DNA of 64,000 nucleotides from Pseudomonadota bacterium. GTDB lineage: Bacteria; Pseudomonadota; Gammaproteobacteria; Burkholderiales; Methylophilaceae. Where the stretch lies: contig JAKQTN010000033.1 of assembly GCA_029563075.1 (NCBI GenBank), forward strand, positions 62,001 to 126,000. Reading direction: 5' to 3'. The notes beneath the pieces are model-generated. The model was not told where the DNA came from. It worked only from the letters and a program-made list of their open reading frames with translations, and made no database searches. Positions 15,973 through 25,853 of the stretch are shown here, piece by piece; position 1 is the first letter of the stretch, and each line of letters opens with the position of its first letter. The translations under genes were made by a program, and so were the position numbers.

Positions 15973-16443
15973 TCAGCTTACATTTTTAAACTTTTGTTTT
16001 AGTTCTCTTGCCAGTGCGACACGCTGCTCATCGTCAATCAAGTGTCTGCCGAATTCAATTTCTTTGCCATGCGACCCTATAAACAGACCGCTTTTGCCTT
16101 GACTGTTTACCACAGCGCGCACACTGACTTGCGTCCAGTATCGCTGAAAAACCGTTATACTGGAATTTTTATAGCTTTTCTTTTCCACTATGACTTTGTC
16201 TTCTTCTATCGCGATACTTTCATAATCGCTCGCATGCAGGTAAACATAGTAAAAAGCATACGCGAAAGCCGCCAGTTCCAAGCCCGCGAATGGCAACACC
16301 ATCCAGGCGCCCAGACGCGCAAATCCCAGCGCGATCAGCAAGGTTACAACCGCCATAGCCGCAAGCAACTTGATACCACCATCTAGCGATAACGAATTAT
16401 TCGGCCTTGCTATGATTTTGTAACCCAAATCGAACACGGCCAT
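15973..16443 (-). CDS. DUF2244 membrane protein
   Basis: With the start at 16443 the protein has 156 residues (MAVFDLGYKIIARPNNSLS). It has two hydrophobic helices (about residues 24-60) followed by a soluble beta-rich part ending FIGSHGKEIEFGRHLIDDEQ, the DUF2244 pattern often found upstream of coxB. Function is unknown; position suggests a link to the oxidase. A start six residues further upstream (16461) is possible. It lies 27 bp before coxB, so the two may be co-transcribed. Confidence 0.75.
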   Translation of the reverse strand: MAVFDLGYKIIARPNNSLSLDGGIKLLAAMAVVTLLIALGFARLGAWMVLPFAGLELAAFAYAFYYVYLHASDYESIAIEEDKVIVEKKSYKNSSITVFQRYWTQVSVRAVVNSQGKSGLFIGSHGKEIEFGRHLIDDEQRVALARELKQKFKNVS

Positions 16444-16670
16444 ACACTTGTCCTTGGTCATGCAAACTTAAATTAAAATTGCTTGCAATTTTCTTTGACA
16501 GCAACTTTCGTTTATAGCTTTTTGACATGCGTCATTTTGACGCAGATCAAAAAATAGCATAAAAAACTTAGACCAACAAGCAAAAATTTACATTTTGTAA
16601 CAAATGTTGCAGCTTTAGTCTGAGCCTGCCATTTGGCAAACTTAAACTTAATGCGCTTGAATAAAACGAG

Positions 16671-16757
16671 TGGTGCCGGGAGGGGGAATCGAACCCCCAC
16701 GTTGTCGCCAACGCGGGATTTTGAGTCCCGTGCGTCTACCAATTCCGCCATCCCGGC
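16671..16757 (-). tRNA. tRNA-Leu (anticodon CAA)
   Basis: On the minus strand the 87-base sequence begins GCCGGGATGGCGGAATTGGT and ends in CCCGGC plus discriminator A and encoded CCA. The anticodon stem GGGAC/ATCCC encloses a loop with anticodon CAA, and there is the long variable arm of a class II tRNA (GCGTTGGCGACAACGT). It reads UUG leucine codons. Confidence 0.96.
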
Positions 16758-16806
16758 TGAGGTATAATTACAACGAAGACGCACATTATAACAAGCAAAA
16801 GGCATT

Positions 16807-17835
16807 ATGCGAACACAAGATTTCGATTTTTATTTACCAGACACGCTCATCGCCCAGCATCCCGCCGCTAAGCGCAGCGCCAGCAGACTGTTGCACTTGA
16901 ATGGCAGAACGGGACATATCGAGGACAAGCTGTTTGTTGATTTGCCTGATTTTCTATCCGCAGGCGATTTGCTGGTTTTTAATGACACGCGCGTCATCAA
17001 GGCACGGCTGTTTGGCCATAAAACCACGGGTGGCACGCTAGAAATGCTGGTTGAGCGGGTATTAGGCACGCACCATGTACTCGCGCATATCCGCGCCTCG
17101 CGTGCGCCGAAGGCAGGCACAAAACTTAAATTAGCCAATGCGTTTGAAGCGGAAGTCATTGACCGTGATGACGATTTGTTTCATGTGAAATTTTTAAGCG
17201 AGACATCTGTGCTGGATTTACTGGAGCAATACGGTGCCTTGCCTCTGCCACCTTATATTACGCACACAGCCGAATCCGATGATGAAGAACGTTATCAAAC
17301 CGTGTACGCCAAACATGCCGGTGCGGTTGCTGCGCCTACTGCCGGGCTGCATTTTGATGAAACCATGCTGAACACAATAAAGGCAAAGGGCGTCAATATC
17401 GCCTATGTCACCTTGCATGTGGGGGCGGGCACATTTCAACCGGTGCGCACCGACATGATTACAGAGCATAAAATGCACAGCGAGATTTATCATATCCCGG
17501 CCGAAACGGTTGCGATGATTGAAGCCACCAAAGCCAAAGGCGGCAATATTATTGCCGTAGGCACTACCAGCTTGCGCGCTCTGGAAAGCGCCGCACGACC
17601 TGGCAAGCTCCAAACCGGCATGGGAGAAACGGATATTTTTATCACGCCCGGCTTTTCATTTAAAATAGTCGATAAACTTGTCACCAATTTCCATTTACCC
17701 AAAAGCACCTTGCTCATGCTGGTGTCTGCCTTTGCAGGGTTTGATCACATTAAAAATGCTTATGCACACGCGGTAAAACAACAATACAGATTTTTTAGTT
17801 ACGGCGATGCCATGCTGTTGGACAGGGTAGATTGA
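16807..17835 (+). CDS. queA: S-adenosylmethionine:tRNA ribosyltransferase-isomerase
   Basis: This 342-residue protein begins [20 protein letters not shown] and has QueA landmarks: [43 protein letters not shown] and [11 protein letters not shown]. QueA adds the cyclopentene ring (epoxyqueuosine) to preQ1 at the wobble position of GUN-reading tRNAs, using S-adenosylmethionine. The usual partner tgt is not adjacent here; an unrelated exported protein follows 82 bp downstream. Divergent from tRNA-Leu, 49 bp away. Confidence 0.96.
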   Translation: MRTQDFDFYLPDTLIAQHPAAKRSASRLLHLNGRTGHIEDKLFVDLPDFLSAGDLLVFNDTRVIKARLFGHKTTGGTLEMLVERVLGTHHVLAHIRASRAPKAGTKLKLANAFEAEVIDRDDDLFHVKFLSETSVLDLLEQYGALPLPPYITHTAESDDEERYQTVYAKHAGAVAAPTAGLHFDETMLNTIKAKGVNIAYVTLHVGAGTFQPVRTDMITEHKMHSEIYHIPAETVAMIEATKAKGGNIIAVGTTSLRALESAARPGKLQTGMGETDIFITPGFSFKIVDKLVTNFHLPKSTLLMLVSAFAGFDHIKNAYAHAVKQQYRFFSYGDAMLLDRVD

Positions 17836-17917
17836 ACAATGCAGTAAAAGCGATGACTAATGTGAATGCTCCAATTCAACACCAGACAGAAACCACCCTC
17901 AGGAACTTTATTATCAG

Positions 17918-18799
17918 ATGAAACCATTTAAACGATTATTAATAAGCACAACCATTGCATCTGCATTCATGACGGTCAGCCCACTGCAGGCACAGGTGCT
18001 GCCGGAGGCGTCGCTAGGCATTAAGATTCCGCTCGCAAAAAAACCGACTACACGCCCGATGACGGTGGCGTATGTGCCTGGACTCAGGCACTATTACATT
18101 GCGGATGGCGGCCTGGCGCCGATGGGTTCGGAAACTGAAGCGCCAGTATCCAAATCGCAAATCCATGCCTATGACGATAGCGGAAAATACGTTAATTCTG
18201 CCAAGCCTGGTTACGATAACCGCTCCATTTATTACAACCCGAACACCGACAAATTAGAGATTATTACCTATAATATTTCTAGCGAGGTTGGCTTTAGCCC
18301 CAATACCGGCCTGTATTCAATTAATTTAAGCGAGACTGGCGAAGTTACAGACTCATCCAGTGAAATAATGCAGTTTAACCCGGCATTTGGCAGTGCGGGC
18401 ACCATGCCGACCTATGATGCCGAAAATCAACGTTATTTCGCAAAACAGGGACGTAGCGACAAGGTGTTTATTGTCGACCCAAAGCAACGTGACAAATTAG
18501 GCGAAATTACGCTGGACCTGGCAAAAGCAGGTGCAGCGCACGACGACATCAGCGATCTATTTGCAGCATATACCGGCATTAAAGGTGAGGAGCTGATTCT
18601 GCTGGACATTGACCACAAGGCTGCGCTGGTGTTTGACCTGACAGGAAAATTTATCGCAAAGAGCGAATTGCCGAAAGATTTGAAACTGCGTGCTCAAAAC
18701 CACTACAACGGCCTGGGCTATGCAAATAACATGCTGTTTATTTATCAGGAAAACGAAGGTGAGTTTGGTGCGTATTATGGTTTTAAGATCATGAAATAG
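17918..18799 (+). CDS. Exported protein of unknown function, propeller-like repeats
   Basis: I do not recognise the family. The 293-residue product has a clear signal peptide (basic MKPFKR, hydrophobic core to about residue 20, AQA-type cleavage near 25), so the mature protein should be periplasmic or outer-membrane-associated. The mature part is rich in short beta-type segments such as TVAYVPGLRHYYIADGG, KLEIITYNISS, GLYSINLSETGEV and KVFIVDPKQRDKLGEITLDL, spaced like blades of a beta-propeller (YVTN/NHL-like). No catalytic motif is visible. A good terminator follows at 18813-18848. Confidence 0.7.
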   Translation: MKPFKRLLISTTIASAFMTVSPLQAQVLPEASLGIKIPLAKKPTTRPMTVAYVPGLRHYYIADGGLAPMGSETEAPVSKSQIHAYDDSGKYVNSAKPGYDNRSIYYNPNTDKLEIITYNISSEVGFSPNTGLYSINLSETGEVTDSSSEIMQFNPAFGSAGTMPTYDAENQRYFAKQGRSDKVFIVDPKQRDKLGEITLDLAKAGAAHDDISDLFAAYTGIKGEELILLDIDHKAALVFDLTGKFIAKSELPKDLKLRAQNHYNGLGYANNMLFIYQENEGEFGAYYGFKIMK

Positions 18800-18812
18800 A
18801 TTGAGGCAATTA

Positions 18813-18848
18813 AAAACCGCGCCGGAAAAAACATCTGAGCGCGGTTTT
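18813..18848. terminator. Terminator between convergent genes
   Basis: AAAACCGCGC (18813-18822) pairs perfectly with GCGCGGTTTT (18839-18848) around a 16-base loop. T-runs can be read on both strands. It separates the exported protein gene from the convergent DUF1097 gene. Confidence 0.8.
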
Positions 18849-18866
18849 CTTTAGATCAAGGCGTAA

Positions 18867-19370
18867 TTACTTACCAAGTGCACCAGCCAGTTTGCCGGAC
18901 ACCATACCGAATACCGCACCAAGCACTGTAGAAACCGCCACCAGCAGCACAGGGTTTGACATATCCATGGCTGTCGCATTAGCAGCCGTACCAGCTGTAA
19001 GCGCCAAACCAGCAGTTGCCGCATAGCCATACACGTTAGCCGGCACTACAGAAAGCAAATTGCAACCTGCCACAGCCACCAGAGGGAATACCGTCACGGC
19101 AATAATCACCGGCGCGGCCAAAGCGCCTAAACCACCCAGCATGCCAGAGCTTACCAGGTACAATGCAATGCCCGCCATGACAGCACCGAAGATCATGCCT
19201 GCGATTGTTTTTTGCAATGCAGCGTTGTCGCCGCCGGTATGGAAATAGCAGCCCCAGGCAATAAAACCAACCCAAACCAAAGCTACGCTAGCGAGTGGAT
19301 TTAACGCCAGAAATGCCCAAACGCCACCGAGTACAGCAATACTTAAAGCTAATGCAGTTAACTTCGACAT
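18867..19370 (-). CDS. DUF1097 membrane protein
   Basis: This 167-residue, highly hydrophobic protein has about five membrane helices rich in Gly and Ala, with FIAWGCYFHTGGDNAAL near residues 36-52 and GCNLLSVVPANVYGYAA near 103-119; this pattern is that of DUF1097 inner-membrane proteins. Function is unknown and no catalytic residues are evident. It stands alone, convergent with the gene to its left and 184 bp from the transglycosylase. Confidence 0.7.
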   Translation of the reverse strand: MSKLTALALSIAVLGGVWAFLALNPLASVALVWVGFIAWGCYFHTGGDNAALQKTIAGMIFGAVMAGIALYLVSSGMLGGLGALAAPVIIAVTVFPLVAVAGCNLLSVVPANVYGYAATAGLALTAGTAANATAMDMSNPVLLVAVSTVLGAVFGMVSGKLAGALGK

Positions 19371-19554
19371 ACTTTATCTCCCTAAATTAAAAGGTAAAAC
19401 TCTTGTAAAAATAATGTGTTGAGAATTACAGCCAGTAATTTCAGTTTGGCGAAGCTACGATGAACCAGTGAACTACACCAACTTCAATCAGCAGACTTCG
19501 GGCAGTCTAGCCTCATTTTGGTGCAATTGACAAGCGTTTTTATGGAGGATGAAA
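19371..19554. other. Intergenic stretch, no gene seen
   Basis: I see no coding potential, tRNA or strong hairpin here. It presumably holds the promoter of the DUF1097 gene and the 3' end of the transglycosylase transcript. Confidence 0.4.
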
Positions 19555-20178
19555 TTAATTAAGGGAGGCCTGATTGATCTTTGTGCTGTAGTCCCAGTGT
19601 TTGCGCCACGCACCAAGCACCAGGTTGGGATACTGCGGTTTACCGAGACTGCCGTTATATCGACCCAAAGCACGATATAAGTCACCTTTTTCTATGTCGA
19701 TATAATGGCGTAATATCGTGCAGCCGTAACGCAGATTCAAACGCATATTAAACAAGTTCTGATCCGGAGTGCCTATGCTCTTCACCCAGAACGGCATCAC
19801 CTGCATATAGCCGCGCGCGCCGACGCTGGACACCGCATATTTTTTAAACCCGCTCTCCACCTGTATCAGCCCCAGAACCATTTGCGGATCTAAACCTGCG
19901 CGTGTTGCCTCGTAATGTACCGATCTTAAAAAGTCTTCACGGTACGCTTGATCCGGGAGGCGTTTTTTTAGACGCTGCGACATTTCATTCATCCAGACCT
20001 GACCTTCGATCTCGCTCCCAAACACCAGCTTGGGCGAAGCCAAATCACTTACTGATTTTTGCATCATCGCCTTAACGCTGTTTGAAAGCGGCTCTTCTCT
20101 CTGATTGCCTGCATGACACAGGGATGCCACGCCTATCAGCAACACAAGACAAAGTTTCTGTAAATTCTGTTTAAGCAT
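19555..20178 (-). CDS. Lytic murein transglycosylase (Slt-type)
   Basis: This 207-residue protein has a signal peptide cleaved around residue 23 (SLCHAG) and a goose-type lysozyme/SLT domain: [20 protein letters not shown] contains the catalytic Glu108, followed by [11 protein letters not shown] and [13 protein letters not shown], and the C-terminal [11 protein letters not shown]. It cleaves the glycan strands of peptidoglycan with formation of 1,6-anhydro ends. The start overlaps the end of proS by 8 bp, so the two are probably co-transcribed. Confidence 0.92.
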   Translation of the reverse strand: MLKQNLQKLCLVLLIGVASLCHAGNQREEPLSNSVKAMMQKSVSDLASPKLVFGSEIEGQVWMNEMSQRLKKRLPDQAYREDFLRSVHYEATRAGLDPQMVLGLIQVESGFKKYAVSSVGARGYMQVMPFWVKSIGTPDQNLFNMRLNLRYGCTILRHYIDIEKGDLYRALGRYNGSLGKPQYPNLVLGAWRKHWDYSTKINQASLN

Positions 20179-21877
20179 TTATCTCAGATTTAATAAATTC
20201 GATGACTTCAGTAACAAGCAAATTCTGTGCCTCAACCGCATTTCTCGCTTTATATTCTACTTTGCCTTCGGCAAGCCCGCGCTCACCCACCACAATTCTG
20301 TGCGGAATACCTATCAGGTCGCTTTCGGCAAACATGACGCCGGGCCTCTCGCCACGGTCATCCAGCAGCACATCCATGCCCGCTTTTTTGCAGTATTCAT
20401 ACAATTGATTTGCGGTATTTTTCACAAATTCACTTTTATCCATGCCGATAGGGCAAATCACCAGCTCAAACGGCGCCATGCTCAGCGGGAAAATAATGCC
20501 TTTTTCGTCACTCCCCTGCTCAATTGCGGCACCCACAATGCGCGAAACGCCAATGCCATAACAACCCATTTCCATCACTTGTGATTGACCATTTTCATCC
20601 AGATATGTTGCATTCATCGCTTGGGCATACTTGGTACGCAGTTGAAAAATATGCCCCACTTCAATGCCGCGGCACAAGCTCAGCTTGCCTTTGCCGTCCG
20701 GACTGGCGTCGCCTTCCATCACGTTGCGAATATCCGCTACCAAGCTGGGCTCTGGCAAGTCGCGGCCGAAATTCACGCCGCTCAAATGGTATTTCGGCTT
20801 ATTGGCGCCGCACACAAAATCACTCATATTGGCAACAGTCTTATCTACAATCACCCTGACATTGCTGCCCACGCCAACCGGGCCAATAAAACCTGGAGGA
20901 CAGTTTAAATTAGCACGAATCTCTTCTTCAGTTGCAAATCTAAAATCATCCAGCACTTTTCCGGTTTTCACCTCATTCAAGTTATGGTCGCCACGCAGCA
21001 AGGCCAAATAAAATTTGTCATTTGCCACCAATGCAATCGCCTTCACCGTGCGCTCAATGCTTATTCCAAGCAGCTTCGCCACATCTTCGCATTGAGTTTG
21101 TTTGGGCGTTTCAACCTCCTGCATGGTCTGGCCGGGAACCGCTCTGGTACTGGCTTCCGGCAACGCCTCTGCAAGCTCCACATTGGCTGCATAATCCGAA
21201 TCTTCGCAGTAAGCCAGTGCATCCTCGCCGCTATCCGCCAGCACATGGAACTCCTGCGAGCCTTCGCCCCCGATTGCGCCGGAATCCGCCTTCACCGCGC
21301 GAAACTTAAGCCCGAGCCGCGTAAAGATATTACTGTAAGTCTGGTACATCTGCGCGTAGGTCTGTTGCAGCGACTCAAAATCAGCATGGAAAGAGTAGGC
21401 GTCTTTCATCATGAATTCGCGCGCGCGCATCACGCCAAAACGCGGGCGAATTTCATCGCGAAACTTGGTTTGAATCTGATACAAATTAATCGGCAATTGC
21501 TTATAGCTGTTGATTTCGCGGCGCACAATGTCGGTAATCACTTCTTCGTGCGTCGGGCCAAAACAAAAATCGCGCTCATGGCGGTCTTTTATTTTTAGCA
21601 TTTGCGGGCCGAACACGGCCCAGCGCCCGGTTTCATCCCACAACTCCTTGGGCTGTACAGCCGGCATCAAAAGCTCTAAAGCGCCGGCTTTGTTCATCTC
21701 GTCACGCACAACAGCTTCCACCTTGCGCAATACACGCAAACCAAGCGGCATCCAGCTATAGAGGCCATTGCCGAGCTTTTTAATCAGGCCGGCACGCACC
21801 ATCAGTTTGTGCGAAATCAGTTCGGCATCAGCTGGAGCTTCTTTTTGGGTGGCAATAAAAAATCGGGATGCGCGCAT
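20171..21877 (-). CDS. proS: Prolyl-tRNA synthetase
   Basis: The 568-residue protein is a bacterial-type ProRS: class II motif 2 [25 protein letters not shown], the INS editing insertion domain between motifs 2 and 3, motif 3 [20 protein letters not shown], and a C-terminal anticodon-binding domain ([20 protein letters not shown]). It charges tRNA-Pro and edits mischarged Ala. The transglycosylase gene follows in an overlapping arrangement. Confidence 0.97.
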   Translation of the reverse strand: MRASRFFIATQKEAPADAELISHKLMVRAGLIKKLGNGLYSWMPLGLRVLRKVEAVVRDEMNKAGALELLMPAVQPKELWDETGRWAVFGPQMLKIKDRHERDFCFGPTHEEVITDIVRREINSYKQLPINLYQIQTKFRDEIRPRFGVMRAREFMMKDAYSFHADFESLQQTYAQMYQTYSNIFTRLGLKFRAVKADSGAIGGEGSQEFHVLADSGEDALAYCEDSDYAANVELAEALPEASTRAVPGQTMQEVETPKQTQCEDVAKLLGISIERTVKAIALVANDKFYLALLRGDHNLNEVKTGKVLDDFRFATEEEIRANLNCPPGFIGPVGVGSNVRVIVDKTVANMSDFVCGANKPKYHLSGVNFGRDLPEPSLVADIRNVMEGDASPDGKGKLSLCRGIEVGHIFQLRTKYAQAMNATYLDENGQSQVMEMGCYGIGVSRIVGAAIEQGSDEKGIIFPLSMAPFELVICPIGMDKSEFVKNTANQLYEYCKKAGMDVLLDDRGERPGVMFAESDLIGIPHRIVVGERGLAEGKVEYKARNAVEAQNLLVTEVIEFIKSEINA

Positions 21878-21956
21878 AAAATCTCTAATTCAATAAATAG
21901 GCTGAATTTTAACGGTAAACGCTGATTAAGTCAGCCGAAATTAATACGCAGGCGGC

Positions 21957-22613
21957 TTACTTTTGCGGGTTGCCAATCTTCACTGATCGCGCCTTGCCAA
22001 TCGGGCTGTCATCTGGAATATAACCTGATTTCCATAAAGAAAAAGGCGCAATGGTAGCGGCATGGCCGTTATCATAAAACCAGCTGTCTACCGCGTATCT
22101 TTCGCCCGATTTAATTTCGCGAATCACCGCTGTGCTATGCGGCCAGCCCGTAACAAAGAAATTGCGCGTGCGGATGTCTTCAATCTCGTGCAATGGCATC
22201 AAGCCTTGCTGTTTCAGTAGCCGCATATAGGTAGTTGAGTTGATTGCCTCGTCATTGCAATCCTGTTGACCTGAATAACCGGCATTATCAAACGTTCCCG
22301 CCCGGTCGGCAGAAGTACCCACTTTCCGCCCAACCAGCGCTTCCAGCACGCCAATCGCTTGTGCGATCTTTTTACGTTCATCTTCGGCATCGATGGCTGG
22401 ATGATTGAATATCCCGGACACGGCGCTCCACTCCTGCGTGGTGAGTGAGGTTTTCGACACCTCCGCACAGCCACCGCCCTGACACACTTCGAACTGGTTT
22501 AGCTGAGGCGTTTGATGAAAAATACGTGAAACATCTGCCAAAGCGGCCTGCGCCGATGCATTGCAATACAAAACCAGAACGCTAGAGGATAACAGGCTTG
22601 TCAGAAACTTCAT
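21957..22613 (-). CDS. Exported protein of unknown family with a possible Cys-His-Asp triad
   Basis: This 218-residue product has a signal peptide (cleavage near ASAQA, residue 23) and two cysteines in FEVCQGGGCAEV. I do not recognise a named family, but the second half has a transglutaminase-like spacing: C119 in GQQDCNDEAINSTTYMRLL, H159 in GWPHSTAVIREI and D176 in RYAVDSWFYDNG, resembling bacterial transglutaminase-like cysteine peptidases. That assignment is my inference. It ends the lemA-TPM-TPM operon and overlaps the previous gene by 32 bp. Confidence 0.7.
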   Translation of the reverse strand: MKFLTSLLSSSVLVLYCNASAQAALADVSRIFHQTPQLNQFEVCQGGGCAEVSKTSLTTQEWSAVSGIFNHPAIDAEDERKKIAQAIGVLEALVGRKVGTSADRAGTFDNAGYSGQQDCNDEAINSTTYMRLLKQQGLMPLHEIEDIRTRNFFVTGWPHSTAVIREIKSGERYAVDSWFYDNGHAATIAPFSLWKSGYIPDDSPIGKARSVKIGNPQK

Positions 22614-23091
22614 TTTTATTCGCGCCCGTTAACGGGAAATGCTGTTCCAGCGCTGCGCTGATTTTTTCAATGCCATGCAGAACGCCGGCTTCGAACTCGC
22701 CTTGCCTGAACAACACTTCCATCTCATGGCAAATCGCTTCCCAGCCGTCGTGCCCGATATGCTGGTCTATTCCCCTGTCGGCCACAATTTCCACATCGCG
22801 GTCAGCCAGTAGCAGGTAAATCAGCACGCCATTGTTATATTCGGTATCCCAGATGTTCAGGCGGCCGAATAGCTCGATCGCACGTTTTTTCGGTGTCTTT
22901 TTGCAAATAATTTCATAGGGATGCAAGCCCGCCTCAACTACAAAACGGATTTCCCCGGCGTGCCTTTTCTCGCTTGCTGTAATGGCCTTTTGGATTTCGT
23001 GTAGCGCGATCGCAGAAAAATAGCGCCTGACCTGCCACGGGTTGCTGAACATGTGTTTAAAAAAACGGGCTATAGGGTCTTGTCGTTTCAT
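22582..23091 (-). CDS. TPM-domain protein, short form without signal peptide
   Basis: Start 23091 gives 169 residues (MKRQDPIARFFKHMF). It has the TPM/repair-phosphatase fold elements HAGEIRFVVEAGL, LNIWDTEYNNGVLIYLLLADRDVEIVADRGI and a helical tail, without the signal and membrane segments of the neighbouring TPM gene. The apparent extension to 23301 is a frame-shifted reading of the Gly-rich end of that neighbour and is not real. The start overlaps the neighbour's stop by one base. Function is unknown; TPM proteins accompany LemA in many bacteria. Confidence 0.85.
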   Translation of the reverse strand: MKRQDPIARFFKHMFSNPWQVRRYFSAIALHEIQKAITASEKRHAGEIRFVVEAGLHPYEIICKKTPKKRAIELFGRLNIWDTEYNNGVLIYLLLADRDVEIVADRGIDQHIGHDGWEAICHEMEVLFRQGEFEAGVLHGIEKISAALEQHFPLTGANKNEVSDKPVIL

Positions 23092-23957
23092 TACCAGTCT
23101 CCTGATGCACCGCCGCCGCCGAAACCGCCACCGCCGCCGCTGAACACGTCGCCCCCGCCGGGGCTCCAGCCACCACCGTACCCCCCCGGGGAGCCTCTCC
23201 CGCCGTAGCCGTTGATACCGCGGCTGCCCAACATCATGGTGATAAAAAACGCGACTACACCCAAAATTGCTGCGCTGCCTAAAGCCACGCCCAGCAACCA
23301 AACGACAGTGCCCATTAGTCCGCCATTTAAGGCGCTGCCGAAAAATGTGCCGAACATGCTGCGCAATACAAGGCCGGCAATCAGCCCGCCAAATAGCAGC
23401 ATGGGCAGCAAGTTCATGATATCCATGCCGCTGGATGCCGCGCGGTCAGGCGCTGGCAGCGGCTCACCATCCACCAGCGCAATCAGCTTGTCCACGCCCG
23501 CATCCAGGCCGCCGTAAAAATCGCCCTGCTTGAATTTGGGTGCTATAACCTCAGAAATCACGCGCTTGGTGGTTAAATCCGGAATCGCGCCTTCCAGGCC
23601 GTAACCGACTTCGATACGAATTTTACGGTCATTCTTTGCCACCAGAATCAGCAAGCCGTCGTCAGCTTTTTTGCGGCCGAGTTTCCATTTATCCACGACG
23701 CGCATACTGTATTGGGCAATATCTTCAGGCTGCGTGCTGGGAACGATGAGCAGCGCGATCTGGCTGCCTTTTTTCTGCTCGAAAGCCGTCAATTTAGCCT
23801 CTAGTGAAGCTTGCTCAGCCTGCGATAAAGTATTGGTTAAATCGGTAACACGCGTCTTTAGTGCCGGAACAGGAAGTACCTCAGCATGCACCGAGCCTGA
23901 TGCCAGATGCAGCATCAAGCCTAGCGCGCACAACCCAGCTTTGAATGTTGAAAACAC
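23091..23957 (-). CDS. TPM-domain membrane protein (YgcG/Psb32-like)
   Basis: The 288 residues comprise a signal peptide (to about residue 25), a TPM domain (about 28-165) with VTDLTNTLSQAEQASLEAKL, RKADDGLLILVAKNDRKIRIEVGYGLEG and IPDLTTKRVISEVIAPKF, then two or three membrane helices (about 180-245) and a Gly-rich tail ending GGFGGGGASGDW. The tail is typical of YgcG-type proteins. The domain is likely periplasmic. LemA lies 19 bp upstream and the short TPM gene overlaps the stop, an arrangement pointing to a shared envelope function that is not established. Confidence 0.9.
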   Translation of the reverse strand: MFSTFKAGLCALGLMLHLASGSVHAEVLPVPALKTRVTDLTNTLSQAEQASLEAKLTAFEQKKGSQIALLIVPSTQPEDIAQYSMRVVDKWKLGRKKADDGLLILVAKNDRKIRIEVGYGLEGAIPDLTTKRVISEVIAPKFKQGDFYGGLDAGVDKLIALVDGEPLPAPDRAASSGMDIMNLLPMLLFGGLIAGLVLRSMFGTFFGSALNGGLMGTVVWLLGVALGSAAILGVVAFFITMMLGSRGINGYGGRGSPGGYGGGWSPGGGDVFSGGGGGFGGGGASGDW

Positions 23958-23976
23958 GTGTTAGCTGAAACCCGGT

Positions 23977-24576
23977 TTACTTCTTGTCGCCAAACTCAAC
24001 TTTTGGAGCGGCAGAAATCGATTTTTCGTTTTCAACAGTAAACGAAGGCTTGGCTTTATAACCGAACATCATCGCGGTCAGGTTTTCCGGGAAAGAACGT
24101 ACGGCCACGTTGTAATCCTTGATCGTTTCAATATAGCGATTACGCGCCACGGCCACACGATTCTCGGTACCTTCCAGTTGCGCCTGCAAATCCCTGAAGC
24201 CCTGGTCAGCCTTAAGATTTGGGTAGTTTTCAGCCACCGCCATCAAACGGGATAATGCGCTGGTTAACTGACCCTGCGCTGCCTGAAATTTCGCAAAAGC
24301 CTCAGGATCATTCAGCAGTTCCGGCGTTACCTGCATGCTGCCCACTTTACTGCGCGCATTCGAGACTTCTGTCAGCACTTCTTTTTCGTGCTCGGCATAG
24401 CCTTTAACTGTTTCCACCAGATTAGGCACTAAATCGGCACGGCGCTGGTATTGGTTCAGCACTTCAGACCAGCTGGCTTTGGCTTCTTCATCCAGGCTCT
24501 GAAATTTGTTGTAGCCGCAGCCGGTTAAGGCCAGCGCTAAAGAAAAAATTACAATTTTTGAAATTAAATTTTTCAT
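23977..24576 (-). CDS. lemA: LemA family protein
   Basis: This 199-residue protein has an N-terminal signal with a lipobox-like LTGC (Cys21) and a long helical LemA domain: NQYQRRADLVPNLVETVKGY, LMAVAENYPNLKADQGFRDL and ENRVAVARNRYIETIKDYN. LemA proteins are membrane-attached with an extracytoplasmic helical domain; their function is poorly defined. It is the first gene of a four-gene leftward set with two TPM proteins and the unknown exported protein. Confidence 0.93.
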   Translation of the reverse strand: MKNLISKIVIFSLALALTGCGYNKFQSLDEEAKASWSEVLNQYQRRADLVPNLVETVKGYAEHEKEVLTEVSNARSKVGSMQVTPELLNDPEAFAKFQAAQGQLTSALSRLMAVAENYPNLKADQGFRDLQAQLEGTENRVAVARNRYIETIKDYNVAVRSFPENLTAMMFGYKAKPSFTVENEKSISAAPKVEFGDKK

Positions 24577-24649
24577 GGTTTTCCTTCAAAAGATAAAGTG
24601 AGCATACTCAAGGTAACATGTTTTAAGTATATTGCGTTCATTCGTTCGA

Positions 24650-25366
24650 TTACAAGCCCGATTCGCTGATTTTGGCCATGGTCGATTTTGCCAGACATAA
24701 ATCGTCCCATGCCTTGGCTTTGTCTGCCAGGTTGCGCAGCAAATAAGCAGGATGATACGTCACAATGACTGGCACGCCATGATATTGGTGCAGCTTACCA
24801 CGCAGGCTGGTCACCGTGGCATCCGAATTCAGCAAGGTTTGCGCCGCAAACTTACCCAATGCGAGAATCAGTTTGGGTTTAATCAGTTCTACCTGGCGCT
24901 TCAAATAAGGGCTGCACTGCATCACCTCTTCGCCATGCGGGTCGCGATTTTCCGGGGGGCGGCACTTTAGCACATTGGCAATGTATACATTTTCGCCGCG
25001 ACGGAGATCAATCGCTGCCAGCATATTGTCCAGCAGTTTGCCCGCCTGCCCCACGAACGGCTCGCCGCGTTTGTCTTCTTCCGCACCGGGTGCTTCGCCG
25101 ACAATCAGCCAGTCGGCGTTTTCATCGCCTACGCCAAACACGGTTTGCGTACGCGTCCTGACCAGCCCGCATGCCTGGCAACTCTTGACACAGGCCTGCA
25201 AAGCCTGCCAATCCATGCTTTCAATAGTCGCCCCGGGAGGAAATGTCGGCGCGCCTTCCAGGCTGATTGCTTTTTCATGTTTTTCTGCAGCTGCAGGCTG
25301 CGCGCACAACTTCCATTCTGGCAGCAATTCCAGCTCGCGCAATATATCTTCTCGCGTCATACTCAT
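24650..25366 (-). CDS. Uracil-DNA glycosylase, family 4 (iron-sulphur type)
   Basis: This 238-residue protein has a cysteine pair CQACGL near residue 60 and another cysteine in [11 protein letters not shown] and [11 protein letters not shown], the four Fe-S ligands of family 4 enzymes. Motif A is [20 protein letters not shown] and motif B region is [10 protein letters not shown]. It excises uracil from DNA. Residues 1-45 form a family-variable N-terminal extension. It follows rimI by 10 bp upstream in reverse order (tsaB-rimI-udg read leftward), a common arrangement. Confidence 0.93.
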   Translation of the reverse strand: MSMTREDILRELELLPEWKLCAQPAAAEKHEKAISLEGAPTFPPGATIESMDWQALQACVKSCQACGLVRTRTQTVFGVGDENADWLIVGEAPGAEEDKRGEPFVGQAGKLLDNMLAAIDLRRGENVYIANVLKCRPPENRDPHGEEVMQCSPYLKRQVELIKPKLILALGKFAAQTLLNSDATVTSLRGKLHQYHGVPVIVTYHPAYLLRNLADKAKAWDDLCLAKSTMAKISESGL

Positions 25367-25376
25367 AATTTCATTA

Positions 25377-25853
25377 TCATAGCGCCAGCCCCATCAACAC
25401 CGCGTCTTCACGGCCCGATTTAAATATTTTTGGGTCCGCAGGGTAATATCCGCGACGCACCGCCATTTCGCAAAACCCCATATTTTCGTAAAGGGCGATA
25501 GCGGAAATATTACTTGGCCGCACTTCCAAAAACATATTCGCCGCCTTGTGATTTTTTGCGATTTTTAACATGTGTTCCAGCAAATAGCGCCCCAAGCCTT
25601 GTTTTTGATGCGTTTTTGCAATGCTTAAATTGAGCAGGTGCGCTTCATCCAGCACCATCATCATGAGTGCGTAACCAATCATTTCTTTATTCTCTTCCAA
25701 CACCCAGGCGCTGTAGCCGCTATTCAACGAATCGCTGAAATTGCCCCGCGTCCATGGGTGTGAATAAATCGTCGGCTCGATTTGCATAACCGCGTCCAGA
25801 TCGTCCATTTGCATGGGACGTAGCTGGTATTGCGGCTTTAACATTGCGCTCAT
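25377..25853 (-). CDS. rimI: Ribosomal protein S18 alanine N-acetyltransferase
   Basis: This 158-residue GNAT protein has the RimI pattern: [16 protein letters not shown] at the start, [21 protein letters not shown] as the acetyl-CoA loop (Q/RxxGxG/A), and [20 protein letters not shown]. It acetylates the N-terminal alanine of ribosomal protein S18. It overlaps the stop of tsaB by 4 bp, the usual tsaB-rimI pairing. A start at the internal Met4 is possible. Confidence 0.93.
   Translation of the reverse strand: MSAMLKPQYQLRPMQMDDLDAVMQIEPTIYSHPWTRGNFSDSLNSGYSAWVLEENKEMIGYALMMMVLDEAHLLNLSIAKTHQKQGLGRYLLEHMLKIAKNHKAANMFLEVRPSNISAIALYENMGFCEMAVRRGYYPADPKIFKSGREDAVLMGLAL

Noticed and set aside
22582-23301. 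Longer version of the short TPM protein beginning at 23301
   Set aside because: The extra 70 residues are a shifted reading of the neighbour's Gly-rich coding sequence (Arg-rich, low complexity); the real start at 23091 overlaps the neighbour's stop by one base.
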